Of a DNA stretch of 64,000 nt, positions 34,473 to 43,870 are shown one piece after another. The DNA lies in the NCBI RefSeq assembly GCF_015354575.1, contig NZ_JACAFQ010000003.1:181225-245224 (forward strand), read 5' to 3'. A model generated the notes under the pieces. That model had not been told where the DNA came from, made no database searches, and saw nothing but the letters and a program-made list of their open reading frames with translations. A program made the position numbers and the translations under genes. Position 1 is the stretch's first letter. Every line of letters begins with the position of its first letter. Source of the DNA: Pseudomonas sp. UFMG81 (GTDB lineage Bacteria > Pseudomonadota > Gammaproteobacteria > Pseudomonadales > Pseudomonadaceae).

Positions 34473-37118
34473 TCAGCAGTCCAGTGGGTTGCGCTTGTCC
34501 GGGTCGATGCCGAACTTGACGATGGCGTCAGCCACAACCTTGGGTTCGATCTCGCCGCGGTCAGCCAGGGCTTCCAGGGCAGCCAGCACCACGAAGTGGC
34601 GGTCGACTTCGAAGAAGTGACGCAGCTTCTTGCGGCTGTCGCTGCGACCGTAACCGTCGGTACCCAGGACCTTGAATTCTTTGCTCGGTACCCACTGGCG
34701 AATCTGCTCGGCGAACAGCTTCATGTAGTCGGTGGAGGCGATGACCGGGCCTTTGCGACCGGCCAGGCACTCTTCCACGTAGGTGGTCTGAGGCTTCTGG
34801 CCAGGCTTGAGGCGGTTGGCGCGTTCCACGGCCAGGCCGTCGCGACGCAGTTCGTTGAAGCTGGTGACGCTCCACACGTCGGCACCGACGTTGAACTCTT
34901 CACGCAGGATCTTCGCAGCTTCGCGGACTTCGCGCAGGATGGTGCCGGAGCCCATCAGCTGTACGTGGTGCGCGGCTTCGCGGGTGTCTTCCTCGAGCAG
35001 GTACATGCCCTTGATGATGCCTTCCTCGACACCGGCCGGCATGGCTGGCTGCTGGTAGGATTCGTTCATCACGGTGATGTAGTAGAAGATGTCCTGTTGC
35101 TCTTCGGTCATCTTCTTCATGCCGTCCTGGATGATCACCGCCAGCTCGTAGCCGTAGGTTGGATCGTAGGTGCGGCAGTTCGGGATGGTGCCCGCCATCA
35201 TGTGGCTGTGACCGTCTTCGTGCTGCAGGCCTTCACCGTTGAGGGTGGTACGGCCGGCGGTACCGCCGATCAGGAAGCCACGGGTGCGGCTGTCGCCAGC
35301 GGCCCAGGCCAGGTCACCGATACGCTGGAAGCCGAACATCGAGTAGAAGATGTAGAACGGCAGCATCGGCTGGTTGTGGCAGCTGTACGAAGTACCGGCA
35401 GCGATGAACGACGACATGGCGCCGGCTTCGTTGATGCCTTCTTCGAGGATCTGGCCCTTCTTGTCTTCGCGGTAGAACATCACCTGGTCTTTGTCGACAG
35501 GCTCGTAGAGCTGGCCGACCGACGAATAGATGCCCAGCTGGCGGAACATGCCTTCCATACCGAAGGTACGGGCTTCGTCCGGGATGATCGGGACGATGCG
35601 CTGGCCGATGTCCTTGTCCTTGACCAGCTGCGCCAGGATGCGCACGAAGGCCATGGTGGTGGAGATTTCACGGTCGCCCGAACCGTCGAGGATCGCTTTG
35701 AGCGTTTCCAGCGGTGGGGTCGGTACGCTGAAGCTCTGGGCACGGCGCTGCGGCACGAAACCACCCAGGGCGGCGCGGCGCTCGGCCAGGTACTTGGCTT
35801 CGGCGGAACCTTCTTCTGGTTTGAAGAACGGCAGGTTCTCGAGGTCGGCATCCTTGACCGGGATGTCGAAGCGGTCACGGAAGTGACGCAGGCTGTCGAC
35901 GTCGACTTTCTTGGTGTTGTGCGCGGTGTTCTTGGCTTCGCCAGCACCGGTACCGTAACCCTTGATGGTCTTGGCCAGGATGACGGTCGGCTGCTCTTTG
36001 TGGTTCACAGCCTGGTGGTACGCCGCGTAGACCTTGTACGGGTCGTGGCCACCACGGTTGAGCTTCCAGATCTCGTCGTCGGACAGGTCTTCGACCATGG
36101 CCTTGAGCTCTGGGGTGTTGAAGAAGTTCTCACGAACGTACGCGCCGTCTTTGGCTTTGTAGTTCTGGTACTCGCCGTCGATGACTTCGTCCATGCGGCG
36201 CTGCAGGGCACCGTTGGTGTCCTTGGCCAGCAGTGGGTCCCAGAAACGGCCCCAGACCACTTTGTTGACGTTCCAGCCACCGCCGCGGAACACGCCTTCG
36301 AGTTCCTGGATGATCTTGCCGTTGCCGCGAACCGGGCCGTCGAGGCGCTGCAGGTTGCAGTTGATGACGAAGATCAGGTTGTCCAGCTTCTCGCGGCCAG
36401 CCAGGGCGATTGCGCCCAGGGATTCCGGCTCGTCGCACTCGCCGTCGCCCATGAAGCACCAGACCTTCTGCTTGCCGGCCGGGATGAAGCCGCGGGCTTC
36501 CAGGTACTTCATGAAGCGAGCCTGGTAGATCGCCTGGATCGGGCCCAGGCCCATCGAGACGGTCGGGAACTGCCAGAAGTCAGGCATCAGCCACGGGTGC
36601 GGGTACGAAGACAGGCCCTTGCCGTCCACTTCCTGACGGAAGTTGTTCATCTGCTCTTCGTTGATGCGGCCTTCCATGAAGGCGCGGGCGTAGACGCCTG
36701 GCGAGGCGTGGCCCTGGAAGAAGATCAGGTCGCCGCCGTGTTCTTCGGTCGGGGCCTGGAAGAAGTAGTTGAAGCCGATGTCGTACAGCGTGGCGCTGGA
36801 GGCGAAGCTCGAGATGTGGCCACCCAGGTCCGAGTCTTTCAGGTTGGTACGCATGACCATGGCCAGGGCGTTCCAACGCACCATCGAGCGAATGCGGCGT
36901 TCCATGAACAGGTCGCCAGGCATGCGTGCTTCGTGGGTGACAGGGATGGTGTTGCGGTACGGCGTGGTGATGGCATACGGCAGCTGCGAGCCACTGCGGG
37001 TGGCCAGCTCGCCCATACGGGTCATCAGGTAATGAGCGCGGTCTTCGCCTTCTTTGTCGAGGACCGACTCCAGGGCATCCAGCCATTCCTGGGTTTCGAT
37101 TGGATCGAGGTCTTGCAT
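34473..37118 (-). CDS. aceE: Pyruvate dehydrogenase E1 component, homodimeric
   Basis: 881 residues. It is the thiamine-diphosphate enzyme that decarboxylates pyruvate and acetylates the lipoyl arm of AceF. The ThDP/Mg motif GDGECDEPESLGAIALAGRE...NLIFVINCN is visible near 225-260. The N-terminal segment DLDPIETQEWLDALESVLD is the part that docks to E2 in related enzymes. The pyrimidine-domain sequence INEAGAMSSFIAAGTSYS is present. GGAG precedes the ATG. The divergent 383-bp region upstream carries two palindromes likely to regulate it. Confidence 0.97.
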   Translation of the reverse strand: MQDLDPIETQEWLDALESVLDKEGEDRAHYLMTRMGELATRSGSQLPYAITTPYRNTIPVTHEARMPGDLFMERRIRSMVRWNALAMVMRTNLKDSDLGGHISSFASSATLYDIGFNYFFQAPTEEHGGDLIFFQGHASPGVYARAFMEGRINEEQMNNFRQEVDGKGLSSYPHPWLMPDFWQFPTVSMGLGPIQAIYQARFMKYLEARGFIPAGKQKVWCFMGDGECDEPESLGAIALAGREKLDNLIFVINCNLQRLDGPVRGNGKIIQELEGVFRGGGWNVNKVVWGRFWDPLLAKDTNGALQRRMDEVIDGEYQNYKAKDGAYVRENFFNTPELKAMVEDLSDDEIWKLNRGGHDPYKVYAAYHQAVNHKEQPTVILAKTIKGYGTGAGEAKNTAHNTKKVDVDSLRHFRDRFDIPVKDADLENLPFFKPEEGSAEAKYLAERRAALGGFVPQRRAQSFSVPTPPLETLKAILDGSGDREISTTMAFVRILAQLVKDKDIGQRIVPIIPDEARTFGMEGMFRQLGIYSSVGQLYEPVDKDQVMFYREDKKGQILEEGINEAGAMSSFIAAGTSYSCHNQPMLPFYIFYSMFGFQRIGDLAWAAGDSRTRGFLIGGTAGRTTLNGEGLQHEDGHSHMMAGTIPNCRTYDPTYGYELAVIIQDGMKKMTEEQQDIFYYITVMNESYQQPAMPAGVEEGIIKGMYLLEEDTREAAHHVQLMGSGTILREVREAAKILREEFNVGADVWSVTSFNELRRDGLAVERANRLKPGQKPQTTYVEECLAGRKGPVIASTDYMKLFAEQIRQWVPSKEFKVLGTDGYGRSDSRKKLRHFFEVDRHFVVLAALEALADRGEIEPKVVADAIVKFGIDPDKRNPLDC

Positions 37119-37227
37119 GGCTTGCTCCAGGGCGGAAAGGCCACCAGAATCGATGGCCTGAGTTTGCGACTGGCCTTATGGGCAGACGTCGTGAATTCTT
37201 GGATTACCGGACAGTCATCCGGCGCGG

Positions 37228-37242
37228 TGTAGTTTTACTACA
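37228..37242. promoter_or_regulatory. Palindromic operator candidate 1 before aceE
   Basis: TGTAGT-TTT-ACTACA is a perfect 6-3-6 palindrome, 110 bp upstream of the aceE start. The layout resembles GntR-family sites such as PdhR, although the half-site differs from the E. coli PdhR box. Its partner lies exactly 52 bp away, centre to centre. Confidence 0.6.
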
Positions 37243-37279
37243 AATGCTTTCGCATTTCATGCTTTTGCACGTCATGGGT

Positions 37280-37294
37280 AGTAGTAAAACTACA
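37280..37294. promoter_or_regulatory. Palindromic operator candidate 2 before aceE
   Basis: AGTAGT-AAA-ACTACA matches the first site in all but the outermost position. 52 bp is close to five helical turns, so two dimers would sit on the same face. Just beside it is a further inverted repeat, ATGCGAC-GGTTT-GTCGCAT (37298-37316); between the two sites is AAATGC-TTTC-GCATTT (about 37242-37257). Confidence 0.55.
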
Positions 37295-37501
37295 CAAATG
37301 CGACGGTTTGTCGCATGCCGGCTTGTGGGGAAAAACGTTCCCGTTAGTTGAATCTGTGTTCGAGTTGGGTGTTTGTTGATGTTTCTTGCCAGAAAATCAG
37401 AATTTTCAGCTATTTCGAACTTTTGTATGACAGTCCAACCGTGGTCCGGCCCCCTTTTGACCGCTCCAACCCCTCTCTTTCACGCCGATCAAGGATAGAC
37501 C

Positions 37502-40435
37502 ATGCGCCTGCCTTTGCCGCTCGATCTGCCTGCCGCACTCCAACCGCTGGTCGCCCGTAATCGGCAGTTCCTGCACGATGCGCTGGCCGGGCACCCTGAG
37601 CTGAACCCGGACCACTGGAGCACAGAACATCGACGGCAGTTCGACCAGGTATGTGCGGCCAGCGAATTCGTATTGGCCCAGGCCCAGCGCGACCCGGTCA
37701 TGCTGTTCGCCCTGCTGGCCAGTGGCGAGCTCGACCGCCCCTTCGCCCCGGGCGAGCTGCGCGGGCAGGTCAACGCCGTGGTGCAGGCCGCACAAAGCGA
37801 GGACGAACTGGCGCGCCACCTGCGCCGCGAACGCAACCGCCAGCAACTGCGGATCATCTGGCGCGACATCACCCGCCAGGCGGCGTTGGGCGAAACCTGC
37901 CGCGACCTGTCCGACCTGGCCGATGCCTGTATAGATGAAGCGTACCTGTGGCTGTACCCGCGGCACTGCCAGCAGTTCGGCACACCCATCGGCAACCGCA
38001 GCGGCGAAGCCCAGCACATGGTGGTGCTGGGCATGGGCAAGCTGGGGGCGGTGGAGCTCAACCTGTCTTCGGACATCGACCTGATCTTCGCCTTCCCCGA
38101 AGGCGGTGAAACCGAGGGGGTGAAGCGCTCGCTGGAAAACCAGGAGTTCTTCACTCGCCTGGGCCAGCGGCTGATCAAGGCACTGGACCCGGTCACCGTC
38201 GATGGCTTCGTGTTCCGCGTTGACATGCGCCTGCGCCCCTATGGCTCGGCCGGCGCATTGGTGCTGAGCTTCAACGCGCTGGAGCAGTACTACCAGGACC
38301 AGGGCCGCGACTGGGAGCGCTACGCGATGATCAAGGCGCGGGTGGTGGCCGGTGACCAGGCCGCCGGCGCGCAGTTGCAGGAGATGCTGCGCCCGTTCGT
38401 GTACCGGCGTTACCTGGACTTCTCCGCCATCGAAGCGCTGCGCACCATGAAGCAGCTGATCCAGCAGGAAGTACGGCGCAAAGGCATGGCCGACAACATC
38501 AAGCTGGGGGCTGGTGGCATCCGCGAGGTGGAGTTCATCGCCCAGGCCTTCCAGCTGATCCACGGCGGGCGCGACCTCAGCCTGCAACAGCGGCCCTTGC
38601 TCAAAGTGCTGGCGACCCTGGAGGGGCAGGGCTACCTGCCGCCGGCGGTGGTCGCCGAGCTGCGCGAGGGCTATGAGTTCCTGCGCTACACCGAGCATGC
38701 GATCCAGGCCATCGCCGACCGCCAGACCCAGATGCTGCCGGACGACGCAACCGACCGTGAGCGCATCGCTTATATGCTCGGCTTTACCGACTGGGCCAGC
38801 TTCCACGACCAGCTGATGCACTGGCGCGGGCGTATCGACTGGCACTTCCGCCAGGTGATCGCCGACCCCGATGAAGACGACGCCGAGGGTGAGCTGGTGG
38901 TGGGTGGCGAGTGGTCACCGCTGTGGGAACAGGCCCAGGACGAGGAGGCGGCCTGCCGCCAGCTGGAGGAGGCCGGTTTCCAACAGCCCGCCGACGCCCT
39001 GCGCCGCCTGGCGGCCCTGCGTACCAGCCCTTCGCTGCGCTCGATGCAGCGCATCGGCCGCGAGCGCCTGGATGCCTTCATCCCGCGCCTGCTGGCCCAG
39101 GCGGTCGAACACGACAACCCGGACCTGGTGCTGGAGCGGGTGCTGCCCCTGGTCGAGGCCGTGGCGCGGCGTTCGGCCTACCTGGTGCTGCTCACCGAAA
39201 ACCCCGGCGCCCTGCGCCGCTTGCTGACCCTGTGCGCGGCCAGCCCGTGGATCGCCGAACAGATCGCCCGCTACCCGTTGCTGCTCGACGAGTTGCTCAA
39301 CGAAGGCCGCTTGTTCAGCCCACCCCTGGCGCCGGAACTGGCCGCCGAGCTGCGCGAGCGCCTGACCCGCATCCCCGAGGATGACCTGGAGCAGCAGATG
39401 GAAGCCCTGCGCCACTTCAAGCTGGCCCACAGCCTGCGTGTGGCGGCTTCCGAGATCACCGGCAACCTGCCGTTGATGAAGGTCAGCGACTACCTCACCT
39501 GGCTGGCCGAAGCCATCCTCGACCAGGTGCTGGCCCTGGCCTGGCGCCAGACCGTGAGCCGCCATGGCCAGCCCAAGCGCAGCGACGGCAGCCTGTGCGA
39601 CCCGGGCTTCATCATCGTTGGCTACGGCAAGGTCGGCGGCATCGAGCTGGGCCACGGTTCGGACCTGGACCTGGTGTTCATCCACGATGGCGACCCGCAC
39701 GCCGAGACCGACGGCACCAAGCCCATCGACAGCGCGCAGTTCTACACGCGCCTGGGCCAGCGCATCATTCACCTGCTGACCACCCAGACCAACTCCGGGC
39801 AGCTGTATGACGTCGACATGCGTCTGCGCCCGTCCGGTGCGTCGGGGTTGCTGGTCAGCTCGTTGGGCGCCTTCGAGCGCTACCAGCAGAACGAAGCCTG
39901 GACCTGGGAGCATCAAGCCCTGGTCCGCGCCCGCGTGCTGGTGGGCTGCAAGCAGGTGGCGGCGGCTTTCGAAGGCGTACGCGCGGGGGTGCTGGGCAAG
40001 CCCCGTGACCTGGATAAATTGCGCGCCGAAGTGAGCGAGATGCGCGCCAAGATGCGCGGCAACCTCGGCACCAAGGGCACCGCCGCAGGCACCGCGGACA
40101 ACGCCTTCGACCCCGGGCAGCCCTTCGATATCAAGCAGGATGCCGGCGGTATCGTGGATATCGAATTTATGGTGCAATACGCCGCTTTGGCCTGGTCTCA
40201 CGATCACGCGGGCATACTGCGCTGGACCGATAACATCCGCATTCTGGAAGAGCTGGAGCAGGCCGGGTTGATGCCCGCCGCCGACGCCGTTTTGCTGCGC
40301 GAGGTGTACAAGGCGTTCCGCGCGGCCTCGCACCGCCAGGCGTTGCAGAAGCAGGCCGGGGTGATCGATGCGGCGCAGTTCGTCGATGAGCGCCGCGAGG
40401 TGCGGCGGATCTGGGGTGAGCTTGGCCTGACTTGA
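37502..40435 (+). CDS. glnE: Bifunctional glutamine synthetase adenylyltransferase/deadenylase
   Basis: 977 residues. It adds AMP to, and removes AMP from, glutamine synthetase under control of PII proteins. Two nucleotidyltransferase domains are visible. The N-terminal deadenylase has GMGKLGAVELNLSSDIDLIF near 179-198. The C-terminal adenylylase has GYGKVGGIELGHGSDLDLVF near 703-722, each with the GS/D-x-D metal motif, and each is followed by a helical regulatory part. AAGGA precedes the ATG. It diverges from aceE and is followed by a REP pair and the LPS-core operon. Confidence 0.97.
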   Translation: MRLPLPLDLPAALQPLVARNRQFLHDALAGHPELNPDHWSTEHRRQFDQVCAASEFVLAQAQRDPVMLFALLASGELDRPFAPGELRGQVNAVVQAAQSEDELARHLRRERNRQQLRIIWRDITRQAALGETCRDLSDLADACIDEAYLWLYPRHCQQFGTPIGNRSGEAQHMVVLGMGKLGAVELNLSSDIDLIFAFPEGGETEGVKRSLENQEFFTRLGQRLIKALDPVTVDGFVFRVDMRLRPYGSAGALVLSFNALEQYYQDQGRDWERYAMIKARVVAGDQAAGAQLQEMLRPFVYRRYLDFSAIEALRTMKQLIQQEVRRKGMADNIKLGAGGIREVEFIAQAFQLIHGGRDLSLQQRPLLKVLATLEGQGYLPPAVVAELREGYEFLRYTEHAIQAIADRQTQMLPDDATDRERIAYMLGFTDWASFHDQLMHWRGRIDWHFRQVIADPDEDDAEGELVVGGEWSPLWEQAQDEEAACRQLEEAGFQQPADALRRLAALRTSPSLRSMQRIGRERLDAFIPRLLAQAVEHDNPDLVLERVLPLVEAVARRSAYLVLLTENPGALRRLLTLCAASPWIAEQIARYPLLLDELLNEGRLFSPPLAPELAAELRERLTRIPEDDLEQQMEALRHFKLAHSLRVAASEITGNLPLMKVSDYLTWLAEAILDQVLALAWRQTVSRHGQPKRSDGSLCDPGFIIVGYGKVGGIELGHGSDLDLVFIHDGDPHAETDGTKPIDSAQFYTRLGQRIIHLLTTQTNSGQLYDVDMRLRPSGASGLLVSSLGAFERYQQNEAWTWEHQALVRARVLVGCKQVAAAFEGVRAGVLGKPRDLDKLRAEVSEMRAKMRGNLGTKGTAAGTADNAFDPGQPFDIKQDAGGIVDIEFMVQYAALAWSHDHAGILRWTDNIRILEELEQAGLMPAADAVLLREVYKAFRAASHRQALQKQAGVIDAAQFVDERREVRRIWGELGLT

Positions 40436-40441
40436 GATTTT

Positions 40442-40547
40442 GGGGCCGCTTTGCGGCCCTTTCGCGACACAAGGCCGCTCCTACAAGGGGATCGCGAACC
40501 TCTGTAGGAGCGGCCTTGTGCCGCGAAAGGGGCGCAACGCGCCCCCA
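40442..40547. repeat. REP pair (GGCCGC type)
   Basis: Facing GGCCGC-type units fill most of the gap between glnE and waaF. Confidence 0.85.
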
Positions 40548-40584
40548 GTGGTACACTGTCCGCCACATAGCCTGAATATAAAGA

Positions 40585-40621
40585 GGGGAGGCCAGGTTGT
40601 AACGCAGCCTGCAGCCTCCCC
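40585..40621 (+). promoter_or_regulatory. Hairpin in the waaF leader
   Basis: An 8-bp stem, GGGGAGGC with GCCTCCCC, encloses a 21-base loop and ends 19 bases before the waaF start. A TATAAA sequence at 40577 just upstream could be a -10 box. There is no T run, so this is not a terminator; a role in translation of waaF is possible. Confidence 0.4.
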
Positions 40622-40640
40622 GAATGTTTCTGGATAACGC

Positions 40641-41690
40641 ATGAAAATACTGATCATTGGCCCCAGTTGGGTCGGCGACATGGTGATGGCGCAGACCCTG
40701 TTCCAGTGCCTGAAGCAGCAGCACCCCGATTGCCAGATCGACGTGCTGGCCCCCGAATGGAGCCGGCCGATCCTCGAGCGCATGCCCGAGGTGCGCCAGG
40801 CCCTGAGCTTCCCGCTCGGCCATGGTGCGTTGGAGCTGGCCACCCGCCGGCGCATCGGCAAATCGCTGGCCGGCCAGTACGACCAGGCGATCCTGCTGCC
40901 CAACTCGCTCAAGTCGGCGCTGGTACCTTACTTCGCCGGTATCCCCAAGCGCACCGGCTGGCGCGGCGAGATGCGCTACCTGCTGCTCAACGACGTGCGC
41001 AAGCTGGACAAGGCGCGCTACCCGCTGATGATCGAGCGCTTCATGGCCCTGGCTTACGCCCCGGGCGCTGAACTGCCGCAACCTTACCCACGCCCCAGCT
41101 TGCAGATCGAGGCCCAGAGCCGCGACGTTGCCTTGAGCAAGTTCAAGCTGGAGCTGGACCGCCCGGTGCTCGCCCTGTGCCCCGGCGCCGAGTTCGGCGA
41201 AGCCAAGCGCTGGCCGGCCGAGCATTACGCTGAAGTGGCCGATGCGATGATCCGCCAGGGCTGGCAGGTGTGGCTGTTCGGTTCGAAGAGCGACCACCCG
41301 GTGGGCGAGCAGATCCGCGACCGGCTGATCCCGGGGCTGCGTGAAGAGTCGTACAACCTGGCCGGCGAAACCTCGCTGGCCGAGGCCATCGACCTGATGT
41401 CCTGCGCCAATGCCGTGGTCTCCAACGACTCAGGCCTCATGCACGTGGCCGCCGCGCTGAACCGCCCGCTGGTGGCGGTGTACGGCTCCACCTCGCCGGG
41501 CTTCACCCCGCCGCTGGCCGAACAGGTCGAGGTGGTGCGCACCGGCATCGAATGCAGCCCGTGCTTCGACCGCACCTGCCGTTTCGGCCACTACAATTGC
41601 CTGCGTTTGCTTGAACCGGCCAAGGTTATCGCCGCGCTGCACAACCTGAACGGGCCGAACCTGATCGATAGCGTGGCAGAGGTCGACTGA
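40641..41690 (+). CDS. waaF: ADP-heptose:LPS heptosyltransferase II
   Basis: 349 residues, glycosyltransferase family 9. It adds the second L-glycero-D-manno-heptose to the LPS inner core on the cytosolic face of the inner membrane. The start MKILIIGPSWVGDMVMAQTLF is the family signature. The ADP-heptose-binding region CPGAEFGEAKRWPAEHYAEV and the VVSNDSGLMHVAAALNRPLVAVYG segment are present. The stop is followed directly by the GTG of waaC, without spacer. It is the first gene of a seven-gene LPS-core operon. Confidence 0.96.
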   Translation: MKILIIGPSWVGDMVMAQTLFQCLKQQHPDCQIDVLAPEWSRPILERMPEVRQALSFPLGHGALELATRRRIGKSLAGQYDQAILLPNSLKSALVPYFAGIPKRTGWRGEMRYLLLNDVRKLDKARYPLMIERFMALAYAPGAELPQPYPRPSLQIEAQSRDVALSKFKLELDRPVLALCPGAEFGEAKRWPAEHYAEVADAMIRQGWQVWLFGSKSDHPVGEQIRDRLIPGLREESYNLAGETSLAEAIDLMSCANAVVSNDSGLMHVAAALNRPLVAVYGSTSPGFTPPLAEQVEVVRTGIECSPCFDRTCRFGHYNCLRLLEPAKVIAALHNLNGPNLIDSVAEVD

Positions 41691-42749
41691 GTGCGGGTCC
41701 TGATCATCAAGACGTCGTCGCTGGGCGACGTCATCCACACCCTCCCGGCGCTCACCGACGCCGCCCACGCCATCCCCGGCATCCGTTTCGACTGGGTGGT
41801 GGAAGAGGGTTTCGCCGAGATCCCCAGCTGGCACCCGGCGGTCGACCAGGTGATCCCGGTGGCCATTCGCCGCTGGCGCAAGAACCTCTGGCAGACCATC
41901 AAGAGCGGCGAGTTCAAAGCGTTCAAGCAACGCCTGCGCGCGCGCAAATACGACCTGGTGATCGACGCCCAGGGCCTGGTCAAGTCGGCCTGGCTGACCC
42001 GCTACGTGAAAGCGCCGGTGGCCGGGCTCGACCGCTATTCGGCCCGTGAGGGCTTGGCCAGCCGCTTCTATGACCGGCGCCTGTCGGTCGCTGTCGGCCA
42101 GCACGCCGTCGAGCGCGTGCGCCAGCTGTTCGCCCTGGCCCTGGCCTATGACCTGCCCGAGGGCCTGGGCGACTACGGCCTGGACCTCAACCGCCTGCAA
42201 CTGCCGCCAGCGGCGCCCTATGTGGTGTTCCTGCATGGCACCACCTGGGCCACCAAGCACTGGCCGGAAGCCTACTGGCGCGAGCTGGCCGAGCGCATGG
42301 GCCGGCGCAAGCTGCAAGTGATGCTGCCGTGGGGGAACCCTGCGGAGAAGGCCCGCGCCGAGCGCATCGCCCAGGGCTTGAATAACTGCCAGGTACTGCC
42401 CAAGTTGAACCTGGTCGGCGTTGCCCGCGTACTGGCGGCCGCCAAGGCCTGCGTGGCGGTGGACACCGGCCTGGGCCACCTGGCCGCAGCGCTGGATGTA
42501 CCGACCATCTCGCTGTTCGGCCCCACCAACCCTGGTTTGACCGGTGCCTACGGACGCGCCCAGATTCACCAGGCGAGCAACTTCCCCTGCGCCCCGTGCC
42601 TGCAGAAGAAGTGCACCTACAAACCGAGCGCCGAGGACCTGCGCCGGTTCGATCTCAAACGCGAGTGGCCGCTGTGCTTCACTCGCCTGAATCCCGAGCA
42701 TGTGGCGGGCCGCTTGAGCGCGCTGCTGCTGGCTGAGGATGTTCGTTGA
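41691..42749 (+). CDS. waaC: LPS heptosyltransferase I
   Basis: 352 residues starting GTG (VRVLIIKTSSLGDVIHTLPAL), the WaaC signature. It is a GT9 enzyme that adds the first heptose to Kdo. LHGTTWATKHWPEAYWREL and CVAVDTGLGHLAAALDVPTISLFGPTNPG mark the sugar-nucleotide domain. Its start follows the waaF stop directly and its stop overlaps the waaG ATG (TGATG), so translation is coupled on both sides. Confidence 0.96.
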   Translation: MRVLIIKTSSLGDVIHTLPALTDAAHAIPGIRFDWVVEEGFAEIPSWHPAVDQVIPVAIRRWRKNLWQTIKSGEFKAFKQRLRARKYDLVIDAQGLVKSAWLTRYVKAPVAGLDRYSAREGLASRFYDRRLSVAVGQHAVERVRQLFALALAYDLPEGLGDYGLDLNRLQLPPAAPYVVFLHGTTWATKHWPEAYWRELAERMGRRKLQVMLPWGNPAEKARAERIAQGLNNCQVLPKLNLVGVARVLAAAKACVAVDTGLGHLAAALDVPTISLFGPTNPGLTGAYGRAQIHQASNFPCAPCLQKKCTYKPSAEDLRRFDLKREWPLCFTRLNPEHVAGRLSALLLAEDVR

Positions 42750-43870
42750 TGCAACTGGCTTTCGTGCTCTACAAATATTTCCCCTTCGGCGGGCTGCAGC
42801 GCGACTTCATGCGCATTGCCCTGGAGTGCCAGAAGCGGGGCCACCAGATCCGCGTGTACACGCTGATCTGGGAAGGTGACATTCCGCCGGGCTTCGAGGT
42901 GCTGGTGGCGCCGGTGAAGGCGCTGTTCAACCACCGCCGTAACGAGAAGCTCAGCGCCTGGATGGCGGCGGACCTGGCCAAGCGCCCGGTCGACCGCTTG
43001 ATCGGCTTCAACAAGATGCCCGGGCTGGACGTGTACTACGCCGCCGACGGCTGCTTCGAGGACAAGGCCCAGACCCTGCGCGGCGGCCTGTACCGCCGCT
43101 GGGGCCGCTACCGCCACTTCGCCGAATACGAGCGGGCGGTGTTCGCCAAGGACGCCCACACCGAGATCCTGATGATCTCCGAGGTGCAGCAACCGCTGTT
43201 CATCAAGCATTACGACACCCCCGAGGCGCGCTTCCACCTGCTGCCACCGGGGATCTCCCAGGACCGCCGCCGCCCGGCCGATGCCGACGCCATTCGCGCT
43301 GAATTCCGCAAGGAGTTCGGCCTGGCCGACGATGAGCTGCTGCTGGTGCAGATCGGTTCGGGCTTCAAGACCAAGGGCGTCGATCGCAGCCTCAAGGCCT
43401 TGGCCGCGTTGCCTTCGGCATTGCGCAAGCGCACCCGGCTGATGGTCATCGGCCAGGACGACCCCAAGGTGTTCCAGTTGCAGAGCGCCACGCTCGGCCT
43501 GGGCGAGCAGGTGCAGTTCCTCAAGGGCCGCAACGACATTCCGCGCTTCCTGCTGGGGGCCGACCTGCTGATCCACCCGGCCTACAACGAGAACACCGGC
43601 ACCGTGCTGCTCGAAGCGTTGGTCGCCGGGTTACCGGTGCTGGTGTCGAAGGTCTGCGGCTACGCCCACTACATCGCCGAGGCCGACAGCGGCCTGGTGC
43701 TGGACGATCCGTTCGAGCAGGAGCAGCTCAACGGCTACCTGCAACGCATGCTCGAAGACGCCGAGGCCCGCGCGGCCTGGTCGCGCAATGGCGTGGCCTT
43801 CGCCGCAACCGCCGACCTGTACAGCATGCCGCAGCATGCCGCCGACGTGATTCTTGGGGAGAACGCATGA
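42749..43870 (+). CDS. waaG: LPS core glycosyltransferase WaaG
   Basis: 373 residues, glycosyltransferase family 4. It begins MQLAFVLYKYFPFGGLQRDFMR, the WaaG signature, and contains PPGISQDRRRPADADAIR and NTGTVLLEALVAGLPVLVS (nucleotide-sugar site with the E-x7-E-like pattern). In Pseudomonas it adds the first hexosamine (galactosamine) to heptose II. The ATG at 42749 overlaps the waaC stop. A TTG three bases earlier is less likely. The stop overlaps waaP by 4 bases. Confidence 0.95.
   Translation: MQLAFVLYKYFPFGGLQRDFMRIALECQKRGHQIRVYTLIWEGDIPPGFEVLVAPVKALFNHRRNEKLSAWMAADLAKRPVDRLIGFNKMPGLDVYYAADGCFEDKAQTLRGGLYRRWGRYRHFAEYERAVFAKDAHTEILMISEVQQPLFIKHYDTPEARFHLLPPGISQDRRRPADADAIRAEFRKEFGLADDELLLVQIGSGFKTKGVDRSLKALAALPSALRKRTRLMVIGQDDPKVFQLQSATLGLGEQVQFLKGRNDIPRFLLGADLLIHPAYNENTGTVLLEALVAGLPVLVSKVCGYAHYIAEADSGLVLDDPFEQEQLNGYLQRMLEDAEARAAWSRNGVAFAATADLYSMPQHAADVILGENA

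Noticed and set aside
34596..37232. A plus-strand open frame of 878 codons antisense to aceE
   Set aside because: Shadow of the pyruvate dehydrogenase E1 gene; no domain features.
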